Assembly (NCBI GenBank): GCA_030447685.1
Contig: JAUJOK010000038.1
Coordinates: 1-48,662 of the forward strand
Origin: Armatimonadaceae bacterium
GTDB taxonomy: Bacteria > Armatimonadota > Armatimonadia > Armatimonadales > Armatimonadaceae
DNA: 48,662 bases
Direction of reading: 5' to 3'
Position 1 is the first letter of the stretch, and every line of letters begins with the position of its first letter. This document shows, in pieces, positions 1 through 7,399 of this stretch. The position numbers and the translations under genes are program-made. The notes under the pieces are model-generated. The model ran no database searches. It saw only the letters and a program-made list of their open reading frames with translations, and had not been told where the DNA came from.

Positions 1-503
1 TCCGCGCCCCGCGCCGCCTCTTCAAAGGCGAAGGGCAGGAAGCCGCCGGTCTCGCCCGCCGCCACCAGCGCGACCACATGTGGCGCGAACAGGTTCGGGA
101 AGCGCGCCATCTCCGCGCTCATCGCCGCCCCGTTCGCCGTGGCCGCCGCCATCTGCGAAGCCGCCGCGCACAGTGCCCGGTTCTGCGTACGCGGGGCCAG
201 ATCCGCCAGCGCCGCTGAGACCGTGAAACCGGCGGCGGCCAGCGAATTCATCTGCCGGAAAAACAGCCCCAGGTCGGTCGCCGAAATTGCCCTACCGAAA
301 GCCAACCCCCGCGCGCGTGGAATGGAGGGGGCCACTCCCGGCGTCACTGCTGCCGCCGCAGAAGCAGTCGGCTCCTGTACCTGTACGGTGCGGTAGCCGC
401 GTCCCTCCAGGCGGCGCATTACCTCCTGTGCATCCGGCGCGTCCATCGCGCCACGCAGAAGCTTGCCGCTTACATCGGCGGCTTCATAGCGGAAGATCGC
501 CAT
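1..503 (-). CDS. Type II secretion / type IV pilus inner-membrane protein, GspF/PilC family (partial)
   Basis: This gene runs off the left edge; only the N-terminal 167 codons are present. The protein opens MAIFRYEAADVSGKLLRG, the usual GspF/PilC start, followed by a Pro/Ala-rich linker. The first T2SSF domain begins near residue 75 (DLGLFFRQMNSLAAAGFTVS) and includes the family signature near residue 150 (VVALVAAGETGGFLPFAFEE). GspF/PilC proteins are polytopic inner-membrane platforms on which pilins or pseudopilins are assembled by the ATPase. I chose the ATG at 503 because a GGAAGGGG Shine-Dalgarno lies about 8 nt upstream and the N-terminus matches the family. The start lies 34 nt inside the 3' end of folK on the same strand, so the two are probably co-transcribed. 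Type IV pilus versus type II secretion cannot be decided from this fragment. Confidence 0.88.
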   Translation of the reverse strand, partial: MAIFRYEAADVSGKLLRGAMDAPDAQEVMRRLEGRGYRTVQVQEPTASAAAAVTPGVAPSIPRARGLAFGRAISATDLGLFFRQMNSLAAAGFTVSAALADLAPRTQNRALCAAASQMAAATANGAAMSAEMARFPNLFAPHVVALVAAGETGGFLPFAFEEAARGA

Positions 504-979
504 ACGCGCACCCCTTCCCGTCCCGGCACGGTCGCCGCCCCTTCCGCCGCCGTCTTTCCCGTACCCGGTATCGGCCAATCCGGCGCGATTTCCGCCAGCG
601 GCATGAGCACAAAGGCCCGCCGCATCATCTCCGGGTGGGGGATGATCAGGCCCGGCTCCGCGATCTGTCGGTCGTCGTACAGCAGAATGTCCAGATCGAG
701 CGTGCGCGGCCCCCAGCGCACGGTACGGACACGCCCCTGCTCCTGCTCAACCGCCAGACACACTTCTAATAACGCTTGCGGCGGCAGTTCCGTTTCGCCG
801 ACCGCCACCTGATTCAAAAACGCGCCCTGTTCCGTCACCGGCCCGACCGGTTCCGTCTCATAAATGGATGAGGTTACCTGCCACGCGATTCCCCGCGCCG
901 CCAAACCCTCCCGGCCCGCCGCCAGGCTTGCCGCGCGATCTCCCCTATTGGAGCCGAGAGCTATAGCGACACGAGGCAT
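470..979 (-). CDS. folK: 2-amino-4-hydroxy-6-hydroxymethyldihydropteridine diphosphokinase
   Basis: FolK (HPPK) transfers pyrophosphate from ATP to 6-hydroxymethyl-7,8-dihydropterin in folate synthesis. The 169-residue length is normal. It starts VAIALGSNRGDR, carries SSIYETEPVG near residue 37 and FLNQVAVGETELPPQ near 54, and has the catalytic block RWGPRTLDLDILLYDD near residues 88-103 with the two metal-binding aspartates, then the conserved IPHPEMMRRAFVL. A TATAAT -10 hexamer lies on the minus strand at 998-1003, leaving a leader of only about 12 nt and no clear Shine-Dalgarno. The 3' end overlaps the following GspF/PilC gene. No other folate gene is visible here. Confidence 0.96.
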   Translation of the reverse strand: MPRVAIALGSNRGDRAASLAAGREGLAARGIAWQVTSSIYETEPVGPVTEQGAFLNQVAVGETELPPQALLEVCLAVEQEQGRVRTVRWGPRTLDLDILLYDDRQIAEPGLIIPHPEMMRRAFVLMPLAEIAPDWPIPGTGKTAAEGAATVPGREGVRVWRSSAMKPPM

Positions 980-1071
980 ATTGTCTGCTCTGATTCCATT
1001 ATACAGGGGACTCTTATCATAGGAAGCGCTCTGGAAAGGAACTCCCTGCGCAACGAGTAAATTAACCCACA

Positions 1072-1656
1072 GTGAAGACGATGAAACAACGGACGAAACT
1101 TATTATAGCCCTTTCTCTGGCTGCGGCGGCTCTGCTGGTTATGGCGCTTTTTGGGGTAGCCGTACTGACTGCCTATCAAATGGAAAGGGCAGTCCGCAGT
1201 GGAGACACAGCGACAGTCAAGCGTCTTCTCGACTACGGCGTACCAGCAAATGCAGGCGACCCGGAGACGGAGTGGACTCCTTTGATGATAGCCGCTGGCG
1301 AAGGGCATGAGGACATAGCACTTCTACTGCTGGAACATGGCGCAAACGTAAACGCTACTGATAATTACTTGGGTACAACAGCCCTGATCCAGGCCGCTTC
1401 TTCCGGTCATGCCGATATAGTCAAACTGCTACTGGACAGGGGCGCAGACCCTAACGTGCGGTGGAAAAACGATGGGCATAGCGCCTTGATAGCGGCGGCA
1501 ATGCGTGGAGATGTCGTCATGGCAGAGATGCTGCTAAACAAGGGGGCTGATCCTAATGTAAGTACGGCGGGCGGCTCTACACCGCTTTCTGCCGCCAAAA
1601 AATACAAAAATGCCGCTTTAGTTGCGTTGCTGAAGCAGGCGGGAGCGCGACAATAA
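1072..1656 (+). CDS. Membrane-anchored or secreted ankyrin-repeat protein
   Basis: The 194-residue protein begins with a basic n-region (MKTMKQRTK) and a hydrophobic helix over residues 9-36, a signal anchor or uncleaved signal peptide. The rest is four to five ankyrin repeats: a short AVRSGDTATVKRLLDYG capping repeat, then TPLMIAAGEGHEDIALLLLE, TALIQAASSGHADIVKLLLD, SALIAAAMRGDVVMAEMLLN and TPLSAAKKYKNAALVALLKQ. Ankyrin repeats bind proteins and carry no enzymatic activity by themselves. The gene is transcribed divergently from folK and ends 10 nt before the convergent gene at 1667. The partner is unknown. Confidence 0.85.
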   Translation: MKTMKQRTKLIIALSLAAAALLVMALFGVAVLTAYQMERAVRSGDTATVKRLLDYGVPANAGDPETEWTPLMIAAGEGHEDIALLLLEHGANVNATDNYLGTTALIQAASSGHADIVKLLLDRGADPNVRWKNDGHSALIAAAMRGDVVMAEMLLNKGADPNVSTAGGSTPLSAAKKYKNAALVALLKQAGARQ

Positions 1657-1666
1657 GGAGCGAATG

Positions 1667-3544
1667 TCACACCGCGTAAGACTCGCTGCTCTGAGACTTT
1701 TCGTCACGGGCATGGGTGATGCGCCAGGCGCGGCCTGGAAAGGTTTCTTCTCCCACTCGAAGCGCGTCATGGGCGATGAACTGCGGATGCTCGGCGAGGA
1801 AGCCCAGCGGCGGCAGGGACACGTCCGCATTCTCGAACGGCTCCGTCGTATGGTTATTGACGATAACACGCGCGCCGTTGGAGTAATGCGCCTCCTCGAC
1901 CTGATAGTCCGGTGTCAGAAAGCGGTGCCCCGTCAAAAAAGCGGGAAAGCTCAGGCGGTGCAGCGGGGCCAGAACGGCGTAGGTGCGGCGCACGTACTCG
2001 CGAACGCCTGTCGCCGCGTCGAAGTAGGTTTCCGGGCGCAGATCGTACATAGGCGGCGCAAGCATCAGCAGCGAGTGAAGGAAACGATGCGGCTCCTGCG
2101 GCGTCAGCGAGAGGGGGTAGGAGACGACCGAGTCGTGATACACCACGGCTTGCAGCGGTACGAAGGCGGTCTTGTTTCTTCGTGATGCCGCATCCGGCAG
2201 CGGCTCGGATGCGAATGCGGGCCACCAGAAATCGCAGGCGATAGCCGACCAGTCGTTGCCCTGCGCGGAGCCAAAGACTGCCCCACGCTCCTGATAGCGG
2301 CGAATCGCCGCCATCCGCTCGTCCATGTCGTCCCAGCGCGAGCGTTTTGCGGGCGGCGCTTCTCCTAAAGCCTGTCCCGCCTGCGAAGCGTCAAGCCACG
2401 CATCCGGCGCGCACAGCGCCTCGATCTCCGGCAGGCGCTGTTCCAGCCCTTCCCGCGCCGCGCCGATGTGGAGGCCCGCCGGGAAGCCGGTTTCACGGAT
2501 GGCTTCGCAGGCAGTACGCAGGCTGTCCGCATCGCCCGCTTCCGGCGATACCAGCAGCCATTGCTCTGGTGATTCCCCGTCCTTCAGCCACGCCGAAAGC
2601 AGGCAGACGCCGCGCTCGACGCCGGTCTCCTCACGCAGATCACGCGCGACACGGATAAGCTCCTCACTCTGCCCCTGAGCCGCCTGAACAACGTCGGAAG
2701 CCGCCTGAAAGGGCTTGCCGGAGCTGTCCACCGTGAAGCGTACCAGCGCGCCGCCCAGAAGATTATCCACCGCCGCTTTTTCGCGCAGCTTGCGGCGCAG
2801 CGTCGCATGGTTGCGCTCGCCGACGATCTTCTCCCGATACGCACGCGCGATGCGGATGTGATCGCCGCCGGGGAATATCTGGACACGCAGTTCGAGACGC
2901 CGCCGCTCCGGGTCTGCGCCGTACACCCACTCCAGCGCCGCCGCGCCGTTTTCCATCCGCGTCCGCCGCGCCGAAGCATAGGCGGAATCGGTCATGAGGG
3001 CGAGCGCAGAGCGCGCCGGTTCCGCGCCGCGTACCGCGCCGACGAAGGGCATGGTCAGCTTGTCCCAGACGGGGAAGTCACGCAGCTTGTCGGGAACGTC
3101 GCGGGCGAGGGCGATAAAGCCCTCCGCTTGCGGCACGACCAAATAGGAGGCTCCGTCATCCGGCGCGGCGCACAGGCCGGGCAGCAGGCAGACTTCGCGG
3201 ACACGGTGCGTTTTGCTGTCGCGGTTCGCCTCCACGGTCAGCTTGATCTCCTGCTCCGCGCAGGTGAAGTAGAGATCAATGGGAATGCCCAGACAGTCCA
3301 GGCCGAACAGAATCTCCTTGCCCTGCGCGCCCGCCTTTTCGGACAGGGAAAACAGCGTCGACTGTCCGAAGTCATAGCGCGACCGGCTGCCGGTGCTTTT
3401 TTCCTCGAAGGTGATATGCCCGATGCTCAGCCCCTCCGCCCAGACCGTGCCCGTTTTCACATCGGCCAGCCGGTAGGTCAGCGTCGCGCGGTCGATGGCG
3501 AAGTGGTAGTCGCCATAGGTGATAGTCCAGGAGGTGTTAGGCAT
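1667..3544 (-). CDS. DUF5696-like, glycoside-hydrolase-like protein
   Basis: A 625-residue cytosolic-looking protein with no signal peptide. The N-terminal half is beta-rich (SWTITYGDYHFAIDRATLTYRL...). The middle has a TIM-barrel-like stretch (GVCLLSAWLKDG, GFPAGLHIGAAREGLEQRLPEI). The C-terminal part contains FVPLQAVVYHDSVVSYPLSL, and near the end ARVIVNNHT resembles the short 'VNYSD' strand of DUF5696 and GH101-like proteins. I read it as a carbohydrate-active enzyme of unknown substrate; the family call is from memory of the pattern. The longer reading from 3571 would start inside the upstream hairpin repeat, so I chose the ATG at 3544. No classical Shine-Dalgarno is present, but the purine-rich 3' arm of the hairpin (GGGGAGAGG) ends 10 nt before the ATG and could serve. 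Confidence 0.6.
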   Translation of the reverse strand: MPNTSWTITYGDYHFAIDRATLTYRLADVKTGTVWAEGLSIGHITFEEKSTGSRSRYDFGQSTLFSLSEKAGAQGKEILFGLDCLGIPIDLYFTCAEQEIKLTVEANRDSKTHRVREVCLLPGLCAAPDDGASYLVVPQAEGFIALARDVPDKLRDFPVWDKLTMPFVGAVRGAEPARSALALMTDSAYASARRTRMENGAAALEWVYGADPERRRLELRVQIFPGGDHIRIARAYREKIVGERNHATLRRKLREKAAVDNLLGGALVRFTVDSSGKPFQAASDVVQAAQGQSEELIRVARDLREETGVERGVCLLSAWLKDGESPEQWLLVSPEAGDADSLRTACEAIRETGFPAGLHIGAAREGLEQRLPEIEALCAPDAWLDASQAGQALGEAPPAKRSRWDDMDERMAAIRRYQERGAVFGSAQGNDWSAIACDFWWPAFASEPLPDAASRRNKTAFVPLQAVVYHDSVVSYPLSLTPQEPHRFLHSLLMLAPPMYDLRPETYFDAATGVREYVRRTYAVLAPLHRLSFPAFLTGHRFLTPDYQVEEAHYSNGARVIVNNHTTEPFENADVSLPPLGFLAEHPQFIAHDALRVGEETFPGRAWRITHARDEKSQSSESYAV

Positions 3545-3554
3545 GGAGGGTGGG

Positions 3555-3593
3555 CCTCTCCCCCTGGACACCGAAGGTGTCCAGGGGGAGAGG
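3555..3593. repeat. Perfect 18-bp hairpin repeat between fsa and the DUF5696-like gene
   Basis: The arms CCTCTCCCCCTGGACACC and GGTGTCCAGGGGGAGAGG are perfectly complementary around a GAA loop. The element resembles the shorter hairpin at 15554-15592 and the outer arms of the larger composite repeats. It lacks a T-tract, so it is not a classical terminator. On the minus strand it sits between the fsa stop and the next start codon. Confidence 0.85.
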
Positions 3594-3598
3594 TCGTA

Positions 3599-4252
3599 TC
3601 ATTCAATCGTCAGCCCCGACCTTTTCCAATCGTCCAGGAACGATTGCAGGCCCTTGTCGGTCAGCGGGTGCTTGTACATCAGCTCCAGCACCTTGAAGGG
3701 GATCGTGGCGATATGCGCGCCTGCGCGGACGGATTCCACAATCGTCTGCGGCGAGCGAATGGACGCCACCAGCACCTCGGACTTGAAGTCGTAGGTGTGC
3801 ACCATGTTGACCGTATCCTGCACGGCTACCATACCCTCGCCGCCCAGGTCGTCCACACGCCCGACGAAGTTGGACAGGAATGTCGCCCCCGCCTTGGCCG
3901 CAATCAGCGCCTGATTGAGCGTGAACAGCAGGGTGACGTTCGTCTTGATGCCCTCCTCCGAAAGCTGCCGTACCACGCGCATGCCTTCGGGGATAAAGGG
4001 AATCTTGACCACGACATTGGGATGCCAGGACGCGACCGTGTGCGCCTCTTTGAGCATCTCGTCGCTTGTCGTGCTGACAACCTCGGCGGAGATGGGGCCG
4101 TCGATCAGATCGGCGATGGCGCAGATCGTGTCCTTGAAGCCGCGCCCCTCCTTGGCAAGCAGCGACGGGTTGGTCGTCACCCCATCCACCAATCCCCACT
4201 CAGCCACTTTCTTGATCTCGTCCAGATTCGCGGAGTCTATAAAGAACTTCAT
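3599..4252 (-). CDS. fsa: Transaldolase / fructose-6-phosphate aldolase family
   Basis: The 217-residue length is that of the short TalB-type / FSA group. It begins MKFFIDSANLDEIKKVAEWG with the DGVTTNPSLLAKEG motif at residues 23-36. The Schiff-base lysine is K83 in VVVKIPFIPEG. NVTLLFTLNQALIAAKAGAT and the C-terminal TIPFKVLELMYKHPLTDKG are typical of the family. It exchanges dihydroxyacetone units between sugar phosphates (transaldolase) or cleaves fructose 6-phosphate (FSA); sequence alone does not separate these. A Shine-Dalgarno (CAGGAGACAACCGT) precedes the ATG. It is followed on the same strand by the DUF5696-like gene, separated by the hairpin repeat. Confidence 0.93.
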   Translation of the reverse strand: MKFFIDSANLDEIKKVAEWGLVDGVTTNPSLLAKEGRGFKDTICAIADLIDGPISAEVVSTTSDEMLKEAHTVASWHPNVVVKIPFIPEGMRVVRQLSEEGIKTNVTLLFTLNQALIAAKAGATFLSNFVGRVDDLGGEGMVAVQDTVNMVHTYDFKSEVLVASIRSPQTIVESVRAGAHIATIPFKVLELMYKHPLTDKGLQSFLDDWKRSGLTIE

Positions 4253-4387
4253 ACGGTTGTCTCCTGTTCCCCCTCCTGCGCTGCCGGAAAGGGGCCGACT
4301 TCTGCTTTGCTAACGCAAGTGTACCCGTTTGCGGAACACGAAATGCTATAATGGAACCGTTTAGAATAGAAACAGGGGATCGACTCG

Positions 4388-4540
4388 ATGACGCTCACCA
4401 TTGAACTTCCCCTGCCGAGGAGCAGCGGCTCGCGGTGGCTGCCCAGCAGGAGGGGCTGGAGCCTGCTGCGCTTGTAAAGCGGCTCGTCGTCGAGCACCTG
4501 CCGGATGCTGCCCCGCTTCGACAATGGCTAACGCAGTTCA
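4388..4540 (+). pseudogene. Frameshifted small antitoxin-like protein
   Basis: An ATG at 4388 opens MTLTIELPLP, the typical start of short proteins that often serve as antitoxins or small regulators. The continuation lies in another frame: from 4417 the sequence reads EEQRLAVAAQQEGLEPAALV then KRLVVEHLPD. Joined, the two halves give one coherent protein of about 45-50 residues, so a single indel near 4410 breaks it. A TATAAT hexamer at 4347-4352 may be its -10 box. After about 4540 the open frame loses family-like character. No toxin gene is adjacent. The family assignment is an impression, not a database match. Confidence 0.45.
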
Positions 4541-4814
4541 GTGGAGCGGCATTCTGCTTTAGGATAGTGAGCCAAGTCAACCGGGGTGAAGGCGATTGGC
4601 TGAAGAAAGCCTTTTCTCTCAAGCCCAGTAGTGAGTCACGCAACCATCGGTTTAACCACTCCCTGCGCCGCCCGCCAAAGCTGTCCCTTCCCGTTGGCCC
4701 AGGGGGGTTCACCCACTTGTGACCGGGGCCGCTTCGTGGGGGTGAAGGGGGCCTTAAATGGCACCGTTACCATAGTCTGCCATTCTGGCACAAACAGCTT
4801 CAGGAGAGCGCAGG

Positions 4815-5162
4815 ATGCAACACAACAATTACTCACACAACACCTGGCGAGGTCTTATTCCCGTTTACTTGCTCTTGTGCGGGTTCGTCACAGCGCTGGA
4901 GATCTGGGGAGTACGGAACAGCCTGCGTGGCATGCGCCTGTCCGAGGAGCTTGGCCGCCCCCATCTGGTGTGGTGGCTCCTGATTGCATTCCTTAGTCTC
5001 TGCACACTGGCTGTCTACCTGATGACGGCTTACGTCTTTGCCAAAGCGAAAAAGTTTGACAGGGGCCCCGACCACTGCCTCAGCGAACGAGAACGCAGAG
5101 TCTTCCTCTGGCTTCTGCGACATGTCGTGCGCTTCGATCCGGACAAGGTGACGCGTGGCTGA
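4815..5162 (+). CDS. Small integral membrane protein, unknown function
   Basis: The 115-residue protein has two predicted transmembrane helices, about residues 13-31 (LIPVYLLLCGFVTALEIWGV) and 53-76 (VWWLLIAFLSLCTLAVYLMT), followed by a basic cytosolic tail (RERRVFLWLLRHVVRFDPDK). An AGGAGAGCGCAGG ribosome site precedes the ATG. I do not recognise the family. It lies in a patch of small membrane-protein genes (also 5308, 6841 and perhaps 7208) invaded by an insertion sequence, which suggests accessory DNA. Confidence 0.55.
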   Translation: MQHNNYSHNTWRGLIPVYLLLCGFVTALEIWGVRNSLRGMRLSEELGRPHLVWWLLIAFLSLCTLAVYLMTAYVFAKAKKFDRGPDHCLSERERRVFLWLLRHVVRFDPDKVTRG

Positions 5163-5307
5163 CGAAGATGTTCTGGCGGAATCTGCCGCTGCTTCCGCCA
5201 GAACCGCTCAACCACGGGCTACAGCCGCCGTTTTCCATGCGGGCAGCTTTGGGGTGGTGAAAGGGGGCGTTGGGGCCGCATAGCGAGACCTGGAGAAAAC
5301 ACTTAGT

Positions 5308-5499
5308 ATGGAGCGAGGAAACAAGCAGCCAGCATTGTCACCTGGCGAATTTTGGCCTCTACTGTGCTTGGTCTGCGGCTTCGTCGGGCTTATATCCGGG
5401 GCTGTCGCGGTCGGAACGCTTGCCAATGCAGCAGCGTCAGCACCTCTGGCTAACCTGGTGTCGGCAGTGACCTTTATCGGTTCCGTAACCGAACCATAG
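5308..5499 (+). CDS. Very small hydrophobic protein, unknown function
   Basis: A 63-residue protein with one or two membrane helices over residues 16-40 and 44-58. The string PLLCLVCGFVGLISGAVAVG resembles the first helix of the neighbour at 4815 (VYLLLCGFVTALEIWGV), so they may be distant paralogues. A GGAG sequence lies about 12 nt upstream of the ATG. It may not be expressed; size and lack of a known family limit confidence. Confidence 0.35.
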   Translation: MERGNKQPALSPGEFWPLLCLVCGFVGLISGAVAVGTLANAAASAPLANLVSAVTFIGSVTEP

Positions 5500-5643
5500 C
5501 GGCTCGTGTCCAACCGAAAGGAACTGAAGAAAAATCGCGTTGGGGAGAGACAGCCATGGAATCTATAGGTGTTATCTGACCTATCCCCGGAATGATGGAC
5601 ACCAAGTTAAGCAGAATCTATCTCTGCAAAACGAGGTGTTTTC

Positions 5644-5949
5644 ATGTCGGAACCAAGAAGAGCATTTACCGAAGAATTCAAACGCGACGCTGTTCGGCTT
5701 GCCGTCGAGCGAGGCAACGTCAGCGCCGTCGCACGGGAGTTGGGCATCCACGAGAGCGTTCTCAACCGCTGGAAGAGCCGAATCCAACAAGAAGCGGAGC
5801 ATCCAAGTGCGGGTACCCGAGCTTTTCCAGGCAAGGGCAACGCTCGTGACGAGGAGGTGGCCAAGCTCCAGCGGGAAAACGCGCGCCTGAAAGAGGAGAA
5901 CGCGATCCTAAAAAAGGCAGTGGGTATCTTCACGAGTCGCCCATCGTGA
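5644..5949 (+). CDS. IS3-family transposase OrfA
   Basis: A 101-residue OrfA: an N-terminal helix-turn-helix (RRAFTEEFKRDAVRLAVERG, then SAVARELGIHESVLNRWKSR) that binds the IS ends, followed by a leucine-zipper-like coil (EEVAKLQRENARLKEENAIL) used for dimerisation. It ends KKAVGIFTSRPS. The -1 frame after the AAAAAAG site reads into orfB, so OrfAB would be the transposase in an intact copy. Its TGA overlaps the orfB GTG as GTGA. Confidence 0.92.
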   Translation: MSEPRRAFTEEFKRDAVRLAVERGNVSAVARELGIHESVLNRWKSRIQQEAEHPSAGTRAFPGKGNARDEEVAKLQRENARLKEENAILKKAVGIFTSRPS

Positions 5950-6825
5950 GATACCAATTCGTGCAGCAGCACGTGGGGCAGTTTCCGGTACGGGCGCTTT
6001 GTCGAGCCGTGTGAAAGTCACCCGCAGCGGCTACTATGCTCTGGCAAAAGCGAAGGCCCAGCGAACGGCAGAAGCAGGATGAGACGCTTCTGAAGCGATC
6101 CGCCATTTCTTCGAGCGCAGCCAGGGCACGTATGGCAGCCTGCGGATTGTGCGCGACTTGAGAGACGAAGGCTTTCGCTGCGGCAAGCAGCGCGTGGCAA
6201 GACTGATGCGCCAGGTCGGACTACGAGCGGTGGCTGCTCCCCGATTTCGGGTGACCACAGACTCAAAGCACGCGCGTTGCCGGTGGCGGATAATCTGCTG
6301 CATCAGGACTTTGGTGCGCCAGAGGCGAACGTCAAGTGGGCCGGTGACATCACCTATCTGTGGACAGGTGAAGGCTGGTTGTATCTTGCGGTGGTGCTGG
6401 ACCTGTTTTCTCGCCGCATTGTCGGCTGGTCAATGCGACCGAGTCTGGAGAAAACGCTGGTCTTAAATGCCCTGCAAGCCGCTCTTTGTCAGCGCCGCCC
6501 GGAGGCGAGGCTGGTGCATCACAGCGACCGGGGCAGCCAGTATGCCAGTGGTGACTTTCAGGCGATGCTGAGGGAACAGGGTATCCGGTGCAGCATGAGT
6601 GGCAAGGGTAACTGCTGGGACAATGCACCCGTCGAGAGTTTCTTTGGAACGCTAAAACAGGAGTTGGTGAATCGTTGCCGCTTCACGACGCGGGAGGTGG
6701 CGCGGCAGGAGATATTCGAATACATCGAAGTCTGGTACAATCGGCAGCGGCGTCATTCGAGCTTGGGGTACGTCAGCCCGGCTGAGTTCGAGCGACAGGC
6801 GCTGCAAACGTCGGCCTCTGCTTAA
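5946..6825 (+). pseudogene. IS3-family transposase OrfB, multiply frameshifted
   Basis: Fragments in three frames together make an IS3 OrfB: RYQFVQQHVGQFPVRALCRAV (frame of 5946), then KVTRSGYYA, then RRPSERQKQDETLLK, then FERSQGTYGSLRIVRDLRDE (about 6110-6270), then the DDE core from 6277. The core has WAGDITYLWTGEGWLYLAVV (first Asp), LVHHSDRGSQYASGDF (second Asp) and NAPVESFFGTLKQEL (Glu), and ends with the conserved YNRQRRHSSLGYVSPAEFE. At least four frame changes fall near 6012, 6042, 6096 and 6270, so the element cannot make a full transposase itself. Confidence 0.9.
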
Positions 6826-6840
6826 CTGGCTGTCCATCAA

Positions 6841-7167
6841 AAACGGGTAAGGTTAATCCTGATCCGCATAGCTATAGCCACCCTTCTTAGCGTATGGGCA
6901 TTTTGGCTCATCGATTCTGCCACGGACGGGCTTGTGGCTCGCCTGAGGCTGAAGGGCTACAAAAAAGTTGCCTTGCGGGCCTGCGGCACATTCTGTTTTC
7001 TGCTCTTTACTGACTTTGTTGGTAAGTTTCTCCTGCGATATTCCCCGCCTGAACTCACCATCCGCTCGGTCTTAACGAACGTGGTGGGGAGCTTGATCAT
7101 TTCGGTCGTGGTACACTGGCGCGAGTTCAAATCAGTACCAGCCCGCAACAAAGCGAGACTGCGGTAG
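6841..7167 (+). pseudogene. Membrane protein gene, probably 5'-truncated by the IS
   Basis: An open frame continues from the right IS end into a hydrophobic protein: LILIRIAIATLLSVWAFWLI, then a GTG at 6934 (ARLRLKGYKKVALRACGTFC), further helices (FLLFTDFVGKFLL and LTNVVGSLIISVVVHW) and a basic tail. The first helix lies upstream of any usual start codon, and the frame is open up to the IS boundary, so the natural start was probably lost with the insertion. If translated from GTG 6934 it would give 77 residues with two helices. No family recognised. Confidence 0.45.
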
Positions 7168-7207
7168 TACAGCCGCAATAAGCAAACGGTCCAACCACGA
7201 ATGTCGC

Positions 7208-7399
7208 ATGTATCATGCAGACTCAGAGCGTGTGCCCTCTGTTACTGGCATCCTTTTGGTTGAACTTCTTTATATAGCCTTGTTCGTTTTGTCTGTGGTG
7301 GTTAATAAGCCGCAGGTGAGGAGGGGCCTGCGGGCCTACGCCACCACCCGCGACACCTCCGCGAAGGCGTTTCGCAGCGCCGGGTACAGGCTTCGGTAG
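7208..7399 (+). CDS. Possible small membrane peptide
   Basis: A 63-codon frame with one hydrophobic helix (SVTGILLVELLYIALFVLSVVV). Its last 64 nt run antisense through the end of xylB, and the C-terminal third looks like non-coding translation. It may instead be a remnant of the adjacent small-membrane-protein patch. Listed because the helix is distinct and lies outside xylB. Confidence 0.22.
   Translation: MYHADSERVPSVTGILLVELLYIALFVLSVVVNKPQVRRGLRAYATTRDTSAKAFRSAGYRLR

Larger units (their letters stand above)
5593..6839 (+). mobile_element. IS3-family insertion sequence, decayed
   Basis: The element is about 1.25 kb, bounded by imperfect terminal inverted repeats: left TGATGGACACCAAGTTAAGC at 5593, right (reverse-complemented) TGATGGACAGCCAGTTAAGC ending at 6839, two mismatches in 20. 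The ends follow the TG...CA rule. Inside are orfA (intact) and orfB (several frameshifts), with an AAAAAAG slippery heptamer near 5912 before the orfA stop, as expected for -1 frameshifting in this family. No clear target-site duplication is visible, consistent with an old insertion. Confidence 0.9.

Noticed and set aside
2807..4351. Long plus-strand open frame of about 514 codons
   Set aside because: It lies antisense to the glycosidase-like gene and fsa, is Arg/Gly/His-rich, has no family pattern, and is a by-product of high GC.
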